Positions 16,536 through 23,902 of a stretch of DNA of 64,000 nt are shown here, in pieces; position 1 is the first letter of the stretch; each line of letters starts with the position of its first letter. Source of the stretch: Rhodobacteraceae bacterium M385 (GTDB taxonomy: Bacteria > Pseudomonadota > Alphaproteobacteria > Rhodobacterales > Rhodobacteraceae); NCBI GenBank assembly GCA_025141835.1, contig CP081102.1, positions 806,001-870,000 on the forward strand, written 5' to 3'. The position numbers were made by a program, and so were the translations under genes. The notes under the pieces are model-generated. The model did no database searches. It was given only the letters and a program-made list of their open reading frames with translations, and was not told the DNA's origin.

Positions 16536-16964
16536 TTACTGAAGCTCTGGTGCAGTGTCCGCCCAAGTATCAAAGCGGATGATGCCAGCCTCGGTCTGGG
16601 GAGCGGCGGCAAAAGCTGCGGCGACAACATCAGCCCCGGCGCAAGAGAACCACTCAACCCCTTGGGTGTTGGTCAGAGACACGCAGATGCCAGGATAGGC
16701 AGTGTCGATCTCGCCAGAGAATAGCGACCAAGTGGCGAAGAAGTCGCCGCCTTCGGTCAGCAGGTTGCACACTTCGAACAAGCGGCTGCCGCCATCCCAA
16801 GCGTATTGAGTGGAGACACTGATTTCGCCGATTGCAGCGTCGGGCACGACCAACGCGTCCGCGGCGTAACCGCCGCCCGAACAATCAGGCTCGGCCATTG
16901 CGGGGGCCGCAAGGAAGAGGGCGAAGGGAAGGGCTAGGGCGGGGGTAATGCGTTTTGTATCCAT
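16536..16964 (-). CDS. Small secreted protein of unknown function
   Basis: This 142-residue protein has a clear signal peptide (ITPALALPFALFLAAPAMA, cleavage before EPDCSG). The mature part of about 118 residues has four cysteines (in EPDCSGGG, FEVCNLL, PGICVSLT, WFSCAGAD), which could form two disulfides in the periplasm. I recognise no family. It is monocistronic, with its own terminator, and divergent from the MFS gene at 17145 across a 180-base intergenic region. Confidence 0.8.
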   Translation of the reverse strand: MDTKRITPALALPFALFLAAPAMAEPDCSGGGYAADALVVPDAAIGEISVSTQYAWDGGSRLFEVCNLLTEGGDFFATWSLFSGEIDTAYPGICVSLTNTQGVEWFSCAGADVVAAAFAAAPQTEAGIIRFDTWADTAPELQ

Positions 16965-17144
16965 AAGCGCTTTTTGGAGCCGAGATCACGTTCGTGTCAA
17001 CGCAACATTTGCCATGATGCCAGCGCGGTTTGCTCTTACCGAACAGATCGCCCGGATTTTGAGCCACCCGTGCGGGTGTCAGCGCATTTCACGGGGAATG
17101 AAATTGCAGTTTCCCCCCGTAAGTAGCCGCACTAGGGTCCGGGA

Positions 17145-18362
17145 ATGAACGGAGACTCCATATTCGACACGAGGGTGTCCTGGGCACGCTTGGTGCTAGC
17201 CTTGCTTGTGTCCGTGATTGGCAGCGCAGGGATGTGGACGATCATTTTGATCCTGCCTGATGTGCAGGCGGAGTTTGGCGTTTCGCGGGCTGGGGCCTCT
17301 CTGCCGTATACCGCCACGATGATCGGTTTCGCCCTTGGCAACTATTTGATCGGTCGGGCAGTGGACCGCTTTGGATTGGCGGGATCATTGGCTGCGACTG
17401 CGGTGCTGATGGGGGCCGCCTATGGCGCAGCGCTGATGGCGCCGACGATCGGCATACTGGCAACGGCGCAGTTTTTCATTGGCTTTGGGTCTGCGGCCAG
17501 TTTCGGACCGTTGATTGCCGATGTCTCCCAATGGTTTTTGAAACGCCGCGGGCTGGCGGTCGCGATTGCGGCGTCCGGGAACTACATTTCGGGCGCGATC
17601 TGGCCTGTGCTTTTGGCAGGCGTTTTGGCCGAAGACGGTTGGCGGGCGGCCTATGTGGTGGTGGCGCTTGCCTGCGTGGTGGTGATGCTGCCGCTGACCT
17701 GGACCCTGCGCAAAGGCTTGCCCGAAGGCGCACTGGCGACCTCGGACGCGGCAGCGGCGCTCCGGGCAAGTAGGACGGGGCTGAGCGCCCGGGCCCTGAC
17801 GCTGCTACTGGCGGTGGCGGGTATCGGATGTTGCGTGGCGATGGCGATGCCGCAGGTACACATCGTCGCCTACTGCGTGGATCTGGGGTACGGGCCTGCC
17901 GTCGGGGGCGAAATGCTGTCGCTTATGCTGTTGTTTGGCGTGGCGTCCCGGCTGGTGTCGGGGGTTTTGGCCGATCGCCTCGGGGGCTTGATGACACTGC
18001 TAATTGGATCGACGCTGCAAATGCTGGCGCTGTCCTTGTATCTGCCCACGACCGGCCTGACGTCGCTTTACCTCGTTTCGATGGTGTTTGGACTAAGCCA
18101 AGGAGGGATCGTACCTTCCTATGCGGTCATCGTGAGAGAGTACCTTCCCGCTAGAGAGGCCGGAGCAAGGGTGGGCTTTGTCATCATGTCCACGATCGTC
18201 GGCATGGCCTTGGGCGGATGGCTTTCCGGGGTCATCTATGACGTGACGGGGTCATACCAATGGGCGTTTCTGAACGGGATCGGCTTCAACGCATTGAACG
18301 TGGGGGTGGTGCTCTACATCTTGCTCCGGTCCCGTCCTAAGGCGATGGCTGTTCCCGCCTGA
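17145..18362 (+). CDS. MFS transporter
   Basis: This 405-residue protein has twelve hydrophobic segments and typical MFS features: the motif-A-like loop RAVDRFGLAG after TM2 and VLADRLGGL after TM8. Gly-rich helices such as GFGSAASFGPLIADVSQWF and AIAASGNYISGAIWPVLLAG resemble monocarboxylate/oxalate-formate type carriers. Substrate cannot be assigned. The gene is monocistronic; its 3' end is followed by three palindromes that separate it from slyX on the other strand. Confidence 0.9.
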   Translation: MNGDSIFDTRVSWARLVLALLVSVIGSAGMWTIILILPDVQAEFGVSRAGASLPYTATMIGFALGNYLIGRAVDRFGLAGSLAATAVLMGAAYGAALMAPTIGILATAQFFIGFGSAASFGPLIADVSQWFLKRRGLAVAIAASGNYISGAIWPVLLAGVLAEDGWRAAYVVVALACVVVMLPLTWTLRKGLPEGALATSDAAAALRASRTGLSARALTLLLAVAGIGCCVAMAMPQVHIVAYCVDLGYGPAVGGEMLSLMLLFGVASRLVSGVLADRLGGLMTLLIGSTLQMLALSLYLPTTGLTSLYLVSMVFGLSQGGIVPSYAVIVREYLPAREAGARVGFVIMSTIVGMALGGWLSGVIYDVTGSYQWAFLNGIGFNALNVGVVLYILLRSRPKAMAVPA

Positions 18363-18370
18363 GAGCGTTG

Positions 18371-18435
18371 AAAACTCTTGCAAGAGTTTTCCCCAATCCC
18401 TTGCAAGGGATTGATCAGATCCTTGCAAGGATCTG
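18371..18435. repeat. Three consecutive palindromes with CTTGCAAG core
   Basis: Three perfect inverted repeats stand in a row: AAAACTCTTGCAAGAGTTTT (18371-18390), AATCCCTTGCAAGGGATT (18395-18412) and CAGATCCTTGCAAGGATCTG (18416-18435). Each shares the core CTTGCAAG, but the outer arms differ and covary. They lie between the convergent MFS and slyX genes. They could act as a bidirectional terminator or a protein-binding or repeat element. Confidence 0.8.
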
Positions 18436-18441
18436 GGCGGC

Positions 18442-18648
18442 CTACCAGTGGGGCGGCTTTTGATCGGCAAGGGGGATGGAGCCGCTGTTGCCGTCGGCTT
18501 CGCGCTCTGCCTCGCGGGACATTAGCATTTCGACGCGCCGTGTCAGGATAGCGATTTCGGCGTCTTGGCGCGCCACAACATCAGACATGTCGTCGATTGC
18601 TTTCGTCAAATGCGCTAGCTGTTCTTCCAATATGGTGATCTGTGACAT
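18442..18648 (-). CDS. slyX: SlyX-family coiled-coil protein
   Basis: This 68-residue protein begins MSQITILEEQLAHLTKAIDD and forms one continuous heptad coiled coil to about residue 48, then ends in the family-typical PPHW tail (KPPHW). SlyX homologues have no established function. It is divergent from hisS with 75 bases between the starts, and convergent with the MFS gene across three palindromes. Confidence 0.9.
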   Translation of the reverse strand: MSQITILEEQLAHLTKAIDDMSDVVARQDAEIAILTRRVEMLMSREAEREADGNSGSIPLADQKPPHW

Positions 18649-18723
18649 TTGTGTAGCCCTCCTTGCCCCGGCTCACCCCACCCGTTAGACGGTGCGCGAC
18701 ATGAATTGAAGGCACCTCAGCCC

Positions 18724-20202
18724 ATGGCCAAGCAGAAAAAACAGCCCCGTCCCAAGGCCGAAACGCCAAAAGGCTTCCGCGACTACTTTGGCGCGGAGGT
18801 GGTAGAGCGGCAAGTGATGCTCCGTAAGATCGCCGAGGTCTACCATCGCTACGGCTTCGATCCGCTGGAAACGAGCGCTGTGGAAACGGTTGAGGCCCTT
18901 GGTAAATTCCTCCCCGATGTGGACCGCCCCAATGAGGGCGTCTTCGCCTTTGAAGAGGACGACAAGTGGCTGGCGCTCCGCTATGATATGACCGCGCCCT
19001 TGGCCCGTGTCGCGGCGCAATTCCGTAACGATCTGCCCTCTCCCTATCGGCGCTATACCCAAGGTCCCGTCTGGCGGAACGAGAAGCCCGGCCCCGGCCG
19101 CTTCCGGCAGTTCTACCAATGTGATGCCGATACTGTCGGCGCGGGTTCCGTTGCTGCTGACGCCGAGATTTGCGCGATGCTGTCGGACTGCCTAGAGGCC
19201 GTAGGGATTGAGCGCGGCGACTACGTGGTGCGGGTGAACAACCGCAAGGTGCTGAATGGCGTTATGGAAGTTGCGGGCCTGTCGGGTGACGACAAAGAGG
19301 CTGAGCGCGGGATTGTCCTGCGCGCGATTGATAAATTGGATCGTTTGGGCGAGCAGGGTGTTCGGGATCTGTTGGGCGAGGGCCGCAAAGATGACAGCGG
19401 TGATTTCACCAAGGGTGCGGGGCTGAACGAAGAGCAGGCTGAAGTGATTATGGGGTTCATGGCTGCCACGGCCGCCGACAATGCTGCTACTGTGGCGAAC
19501 CTCAGTAAACTGGTTGCAGGCTCTTCCATTGGCGAGGCCGGCGTTGCCGAGCTGACGCAGATCGAAACGCTGCTCGCCGCCCAAGGCTACGGCCCCGACC
19601 GCATCATCATCGACCCTTCTGTCGTGCGTGGCCTCGGCTATTACACGGGCCCGGTCTATGAAGCAGAGCTGACCTTCGATGTGCAGAACGAAAAGGGCCA
19701 GACGGTCCAGTTCGGCTCTGTTGCCGGGGGCGGGCGCTATGACGATCTGGTCAAGCGCTTCACCGGGCAGGAGGTTCCTGCCACGGGTGTCTCCATCGGG
19801 GTCGATCGCCTGCTGGCTGCGCTGCGGGCCACGGGCAAGATCAAGGGCGAAGACGCGGGCCCCGTGATCGTGACCGTGATGGACCGCGACCGGATGGCGG
19901 AGTATCAGGCCATGGCCTCGACCCTGCGCAACGCGGGTATTCGGGCAGAGGTCTACCTCGGCAATCCGAAGAACTTCGGCAACCAGTTGAAATACGCGGA
20001 CAAGCGCCGCTCTCCGGTGGCGGTTATCCAAGGCTCGGACGAAGCCGCGCGGGGTGTGGTGCAGCTCAAGGATTTGGTGCTTGGCGCTAAGCTGGCCCAA
20101 GACGCGACGCTGGAAGAATGGAAGTCGCAACCCGCCCAAACAGAAGTGCCTGTCACTGACCTTATCGCTGAGGTCCAAGCAATCATAGCGCGGCACCAGT
20201 GA
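18724..20202 (+). CDS. hisS: Histidyl-tRNA synthetase
   Basis: This 492-residue class II synthetase charges tRNA-His. It begins with a basic tail, then KGFRDYFG (motif before the core), motif 2 region PGRFRQFYQCDADTVG, the histidine-specific LGYYTGPVYEA and GGGRYDDL, and motif 3 region ATGVSIGVDRL. The C-terminal anticodon-binding domain follows (RAEVYLGNPKNFGNQLKYADKR). The ATG at 18724 is preferred; an upstream ATG at 18649 would add 25 unrelated residues and overlap the slyX promoter region. It overlaps hisZ by four bases (GTGA), so synthetase and histidine biosynthesis are coupled. Confidence 0.95.
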   Translation: MAKQKKQPRPKAETPKGFRDYFGAEVVERQVMLRKIAEVYHRYGFDPLETSAVETVEALGKFLPDVDRPNEGVFAFEEDDKWLALRYDMTAPLARVAAQFRNDLPSPYRRYTQGPVWRNEKPGPGRFRQFYQCDADTVGAGSVAADAEICAMLSDCLEAVGIERGDYVVRVNNRKVLNGVMEVAGLSGDDKEAERGIVLRAIDKLDRLGEQGVRDLLGEGRKDDSGDFTKGAGLNEEQAEVIMGFMAATAADNAATVANLSKLVAGSSIGEAGVAELTQIETLLAAQGYGPDRIIIDPSVVRGLGYYTGPVYEAELTFDVQNEKGQTVQFGSVAGGGRYDDLVKRFTGQEVPATGVSIGVDRLLAALRATGKIKGEDAGPVIVTVMDRDRMAEYQAMASTLRNAGIRAEVYLGNPKNFGNQLKYADKRRSPVAVIQGSDEAARGVVQLKDLVLGAKLAQDATLEEWKSQPAQTEVPVTDLIAEVQAIIARHQ

Positions 20203-21296
20203 CCTCAAAAGCAGCCATCCGAGCCGAGGCGGAAGCGCTTCAGGCAACTTTCAGTGCGGCCGTCCCGGTGGACGCGCCGATGCTTGTCAGTGCCGACACG
20301 TTGCTGGATCTCTATGGCGAAGATATCCGCGCCCGCGCCTTCACCACCCATGACCCGGACCGGGGCGAGCTGATGCTGCGCCCCGACTTCACCGTGCCTG
20401 TGGTGGAAATGCATATGTCCGGCGGCGCAGAACCCGCCCGCTATACGTATTTGGGAGAGGTCTTCCGAATGCAAAGCGTCGGCGCGGGGATGCCTTCCGA
20501 ATACCTGCAAGTGGGCTACGAGGTCTTCGACCGCGATGCGCCGCTTGAGGCCGACGCCGAGGTTTTCGCGCTGTTCTGCAAGGCTCTGGAAGACATCCCA
20601 ACCCGCGCCGTCACGGGCGACATTGGCGTGCTTTTGGCCGCGATTGAAGCGCTGACCACGACCGAGGCCCGCAAAACAGCTCTGCGCCGTCATGTCTGGC
20701 GGCCTCGGCGTTTCCGCGCGCTGCTGGATCGGTTCACCGGGGCAGCACCGGCACCGAAGGGGCGCGATGCCTATCTTGCGGCCGCCCGCGATGAAGGGCT
20801 TGCCTCGATGATCGCCAAGGCGGGTCCCCCGATCGGCTTGCGTACCACCGATGAAATGACCGCGCGCCTCAAGCTGCTGGAAGCCGAGGCTGACTCGCCC
20901 CTGATCGACGCCACCCAAGCCGAGGTTCTGTCCGAGCTATTGGCCCTGAAAGTCCCCTTGGCCGAGGCTGCGGGCATCTTGTCGAACTTCGCTGTGGATT
21001 TGCCCGGTCTGCAAGGCGCCGTGGACCGGTTCGAAGCCCGTGTCACGGCGCTATCGGATGCAGGAATTGCCGTTGAAACGCTGCCGTTCGAGGCATCCTA
21101 CGGGCGCACACAGATGGAGTACTACGACGGCTTCGTTTTTGGCATCCTTTCGGCCACACCCGGCCACCCGCCATTGGCGACGGGCGGGCGGTATGATGCG
21201 CTGACCCGGATGCTGGGAGGCGGCCGTGAAATCCCTGCGGTGGGGGGCGTTATCCGGCCCGAACTGGTCCTCGCTGCGAAGGAGGCCGCGCAATGA
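20199..21296 (+). CDS. hisZ: ATP phosphoribosyltransferase regulatory subunit
   Basis: This 365-residue protein is a catalytically inactive HisRS paralogue that activates short-form HisG and confers feedback inhibition by histidine. It keeps class II synthetase-like segments such as LMLRPDFTVPVVEMH and YTYLGEVFRMQS, and the C-terminal TGGRYDALTRMLGGGREIPAVGG. The start is GTG at 20199, overlapping the hisS stop (GTGA). Its stop overlaps hisG by ATGA. It has no anticodon-binding domain, as expected for HisZ. Confidence 0.94.
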   Translation: MTSKAAIRAEAEALQATFSAAVPVDAPMLVSADTLLDLYGEDIRARAFTTHDPDRGELMLRPDFTVPVVEMHMSGGAEPARYTYLGEVFRMQSVGAGMPSEYLQVGYEVFDRDAPLEADAEVFALFCKALEDIPTRAVTGDIGVLLAAIEALTTTEARKTALRRHVWRPRRFRALLDRFTGAAPAPKGRDAYLAAARDEGLASMIAKAGPPIGLRTTDEMTARLKLLEAEADSPLIDATQAEVLSELLALKVPLAEAAGILSNFAVDLPGLQGAVDRFEARVTALSDAGIAVETLPFEASYGRTQMEYYDGFVFGILSATPGHPPLATGGRYDALTRMLGGGREIPAVGGVIRPELVLAAKEAAQ

Positions 21297-21991
21297 TTAC
21301 GCTCGGCGTGCCCTCGAAGGGGCGGTTGATGGAGAAGACATTCCACTGGTTTTCTGCCCGTGGGATCGAAATGCGGCGCACAGGTTCGGACCGCGATTAC
21401 GGGGCCGAAATTGCAGGTCTACCGGTTGAGTTGCGGCTTTTGGCGGCGGGCGAGATCCCCCGCGAACTGGCAGCGGGACGCATTCATTTGGGCGTCACCG
21501 GCAGCGATCTGGTGCAGGAACGCATCCCCGCTTGGGATCAAGCGGTTGAGGTAATCGAGACGATGGGATTCGGCCACGCGGACCTGATTATCGCCGTTCC
21601 TGCGTGGTGGGTGGACGTGACCAGCCTGGATGACCTCGATTCGGTCGCGGCGGATTTTCGCGCTGTGCACGGCCATCGTCTGCGGATAGCCACGAAGTAT
21701 CACCGTCTCGTGCGGGATTTTTTGCGCGAGAAGGGCGTGGCGGATTACCGGTTGATTGACAGCCAAGGCGCGACCGAGGGCACCGTAGCCCACGGCACGG
21801 CCGAAGCGATCGCCGATATCACCTCGACCGGAGAAACCTTGCGGGCCAATCACTTGGCGATTTTGCAAGACGGGATGATCCACCGCTCTGAAGCCACTTT
21901 GTTCCGGTCTCGTACCGCGACATGGGGCGTGTCAGAGCGGGACAGCCTAGCTGCTGTAATGGATTTGCTGAGCGTAGCCCCAAGCAAGTAA
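21293..21991 (+). CDS. hisG: ATP phosphoribosyltransferase catalytic subunit, short form
   Basis: This 232-residue enzyme catalyses the first step of histidine biosynthesis, joining ATP and PRPP. It begins MITLGVPSKGRLMEKT, with GVTGSDLVQE in lobe 1 and the phosphate-binding DSQGATEGTVAHGTAEAIADI in lobe 2. It lacks the C-terminal regulatory domain of long HisG and so depends on HisZ, encoded directly upstream with an ATGA overlap. A weak hairpin follows at 22006-22025. Confidence 0.95.
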   Translation: MITLGVPSKGRLMEKTFHWFSARGIEMRRTGSDRDYGAEIAGLPVELRLLAAGEIPRELAAGRIHLGVTGSDLVQERIPAWDQAVEVIETMGFGHADLIIAVPAWWVDVTSLDDLDSVAADFRAVHGHRLRIATKYHRLVRDFLREKGVADYRLIDSQGATEGTVAHGTAEAIADITSTGETLRANHLAILQDGMIHRSEATLFRSRTATWGVSERDSLAAVMDLLSVAPSK

Positions 21992-22005
21992 GCCATTTCT
22001 CGCCG

Positions 22006-22025
22006 TTGTGACATTCGGGTCACAA
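22006..22025 (+). terminator. Weak hairpin after hisG
   Basis: TTGTGAC, loop ATTCGG, GTCACAA forms a perfect seven-base-pair stem 15 bases after the hisG stop, followed by GCATTTTC. The T-run is short, so termination is uncertain. Confidence 0.4.
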
Positions 22026-22076
22026 GCATTTTCAAATCAGCATCTTGGAAGGTGCTGGTTTCCCTCCAGTTGCCAG

Positions 22077-22092
22077 TTAACCCTTCGTTAAC
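22077..22092 (+). promoter_or_regulatory. Putative CtrA-binding site upstream of outer-membrane protein gene
   Basis: TTAACCCTTCGTTAAC matches the CtrA consensus TTAA-N7-TTAAC exactly. It lies about 94 bases upstream of the ATG at 22186. CtrA is a conserved response regulator in alphaproteobacteria, tied to motility and envelope genes in Rhodobacterales. Site function is inferred. Confidence 0.55.
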
Positions 22093-22185
22093 GTATCTTA
22101 AGCGCATTCGAGCAGACCTTCGGCATTTTTAGCCGGAAACGACATTTTATTCGCAGACCAAACTTTTGATTGAAGGAAATACACA

Positions 22186-23178
22186 ATGATCAGACCTGCC
22201 ATTTTTTTGGGGGTGCTGGCCGCGCTCCCGTCCATGTCCCACGCTCAAGGCATCCAATTCGATGGTGCCGCCACGTTGGGCTACAACTTCAATACGATCA
22301 GCGGCATTCCGGGAACGGACCTTACTTTGAACGGTGCTTCCCTCGATTTTGAGGGCGATTTGACCTTCAGCGAACAGTTCTCGCTCGGGTTAGGTTTCGG
22401 CTTTTCTTCGGGTGATCTGGAAGTGGGCGGGACGCCGCTTAGCGCCAACATCGACCTGCTTAGCCTGTCGGTTGAGCCGGTCTATAACTTCGGGAACGGC
22501 GGCTATGTTGGTGCCTATTACCGTATGGGCGACCTTGATCTTGCCCTTCTCGGCCCGATCACAGTGGGGATCGACACCTCGCAATACGGTATCTTCGGTG
22601 GCTATGACTTCGGCCAGGGCCATGTGGAAGCCTTCTACGGTGTCTCGGATATTGAACCGGGTTCCCTGATCCCCGTTGGGTTGGGAGTGGACGTGACTGA
22701 TTACGGTGTCTCTGGCGCCTACGAGATTTCGCCTCAGCTGGATGTCTACGCAGCCGTTCTGCGCACAGATATCGACGGCAGCGGCGGGTTCTCTTTGCCC
22801 GTTACGACGTTCTCGATCGGTGCTGATTACGCGATTAATGATGAGTTCATGGTCTACGGTGCCGTTGGCCGGACCAACATCGGCCTGTCCGAGCTTGGGC
22901 CCATTGACGACGTTCTCGCCACTGGTCTGACACTCGGCGCCTCTTACGACCTGTCGGCGGCTGCATCCATGCCACTGATCCTGAGCGCAGAATATTCCCA
23001 CACCGTGATTGACGGCGGCGCTCTGTTCGGCGGGATCGAGCCAACAGTTGATCGTTTCGCCTTGGGCCTGACGATCCCGATCGGCAACAACGGTTCGTCC
23101 ACGCCGTTGAACTCCAACACACGCACGGCCCGCGGCGATTACCGCTCTGCCTTGTCGTCGGTCATCAACTCGTTCTGA
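22186..23178 (+). CDS. Outer-membrane beta-barrel protein (porin-like)
   Basis: This 330-residue protein has a signal peptide (AIFLGVLAALPSMSHA, cleavage before QGIQF). The mature part is a series of alternating polar/hydrophobic strands rich in G and Y (for example GYVGAYYRMGDLDLALLG and YGIFGGYDFGQGHVEAFYG), and it ends in phenylalanine (SVINSF), the usual outer-membrane barrel signal. It resembles small alphaproteobacterial porin-like proteins; pore function is not proven. A good ribosome site (AAGGAAA) precedes the ATG, a CtrA-like site lies upstream, and a strong terminator follows. Confidence 0.85.
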   Translation: MIRPAIFLGVLAALPSMSHAQGIQFDGAATLGYNFNTISGIPGTDLTLNGASLDFEGDLTFSEQFSLGLGFGFSSGDLEVGGTPLSANIDLLSLSVEPVYNFGNGGYVGAYYRMGDLDLALLGPITVGIDTSQYGIFGGYDFGQGHVEAFYGVSDIEPGSLIPVGLGVDVTDYGVSGAYEISPQLDVYAAVLRTDIDGSGGFSLPVTTFSIGADYAINDEFMVYGAVGRTNIGLSELGPIDDVLATGLTLGASYDLSAAASMPLILSAEYSHTVIDGGALFGGIEPTVDRFALGLTIPIGNNGSSTPLNSNTRTARGDYRSALSSVINSF

Positions 23179-23197
23179 TTTGATGGTCTAGAAATCG

Positions 23198-23231
23198 AAG
23201 GGGCCGGGCGTCGCAAGATGCTCGGCCCTTT
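23198..23231 (+). terminator. Terminator of outer-membrane protein gene
   Basis: GGGCCGGGC and GCTCGGCCC pair around a ten-base loop, followed by TTTGT. It starts about 20 bases after the stop codon at 23178 and also separates the convergent DUF1489 gene. Confidence 0.75.
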
Positions 23232-23237
23232 GTCGTG

Positions 23238-23669
23238 CTACAGCACGCCAATCTCAGCCAAGGCGCTTTCCAACTGTGGCGGCAGTGCCTCTTGCTGTTT
23301 TGCCCCGGCGCGGAGGTCGCGGGGGGCGTCCTCGGGCTTCAAATAGCGCCAGCCTTGAAAGGCCCGCTTCGGCGTTGCGGCCACGCGTGTCACCGTCGGG
23401 TCCAAAACGATACCGCAGCGGTTAATGCCGTCGCCGCGATCCACCGGATCAAATCGCACAATGGGCTGGCGACACAGGATTGCGCCCTTGAATACCCAAT
23501 ACAGCGAGCCGCCGTTCAGCACCTCATCGGCACGTTTCGGCCACATGCGGGTCACGTGGCGTGGCAAGCCATCGGGGCCTTTTGCCCGTGCGCTTTCCTG
23601 CCATTCCAGCAAGTCTTCAACGCAGGTTGCCCCCACGCAAAGCTTCAGCATGTGTGTCGTTGCCGTCAC
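23238..23669 (-). CDS. DUF1489-family protein
   Basis: The protein of about 143 residues contains the DUF1489 core LKLCVGATCVEDLLEWQ near the N-terminus and TRMWPKRADEVLNGGSLYWVFKG in the middle. The family is conserved in alphaproteobacteria and has no known function. I chose the GTG at 23669 (MTATTHMLKLC) because homologues, as I recall them, have a few residues before the LKLCVG motif and a GGGGAT sequence precedes the GTG; the ATG at 23651 is the alternative. It is divergent from nrdJ. Confidence 0.85.
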   Translation of the reverse strand: MTATTHMLKLCVGATCVEDLLEWQESARAKGPDGLPRHVTRMWPKRADEVLNGGSLYWVFKGAILCRQPIVRFDPVDRGDGINRCGIVLDPTVTRVAATPKRAFQGWRYLKPEDAPRDLRAGAKQQEALPPQLESALAEIGVL

Positions 23670-23902
23670 GGCCCATCCCCCAAGATGATGTGTCCGGGAA
23701 CGTAGCACGACACACCATAGGGACAAGCCCCTAGCCGCCGTCGCGATTTTCTTAATGTCCGCGCAGTCTTAGCCAGAAAACCCCACGTCCTTGCCCTGAC
23801 GTGACGCCGCAACCGGGCCGCGACGACTAGTCTGTGCCGCACTTCTATGGCATAACCCTTGACCTGAGCCTCCACACATTCTTCGATCAAGGATTGCCCC
23901 CC

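Noticed and set aside
23670..23902. Possible cobalamin riboswitch before nrdJ
   Set aside because: No convincing B12-box or multi-stem arrangement could be recognised.
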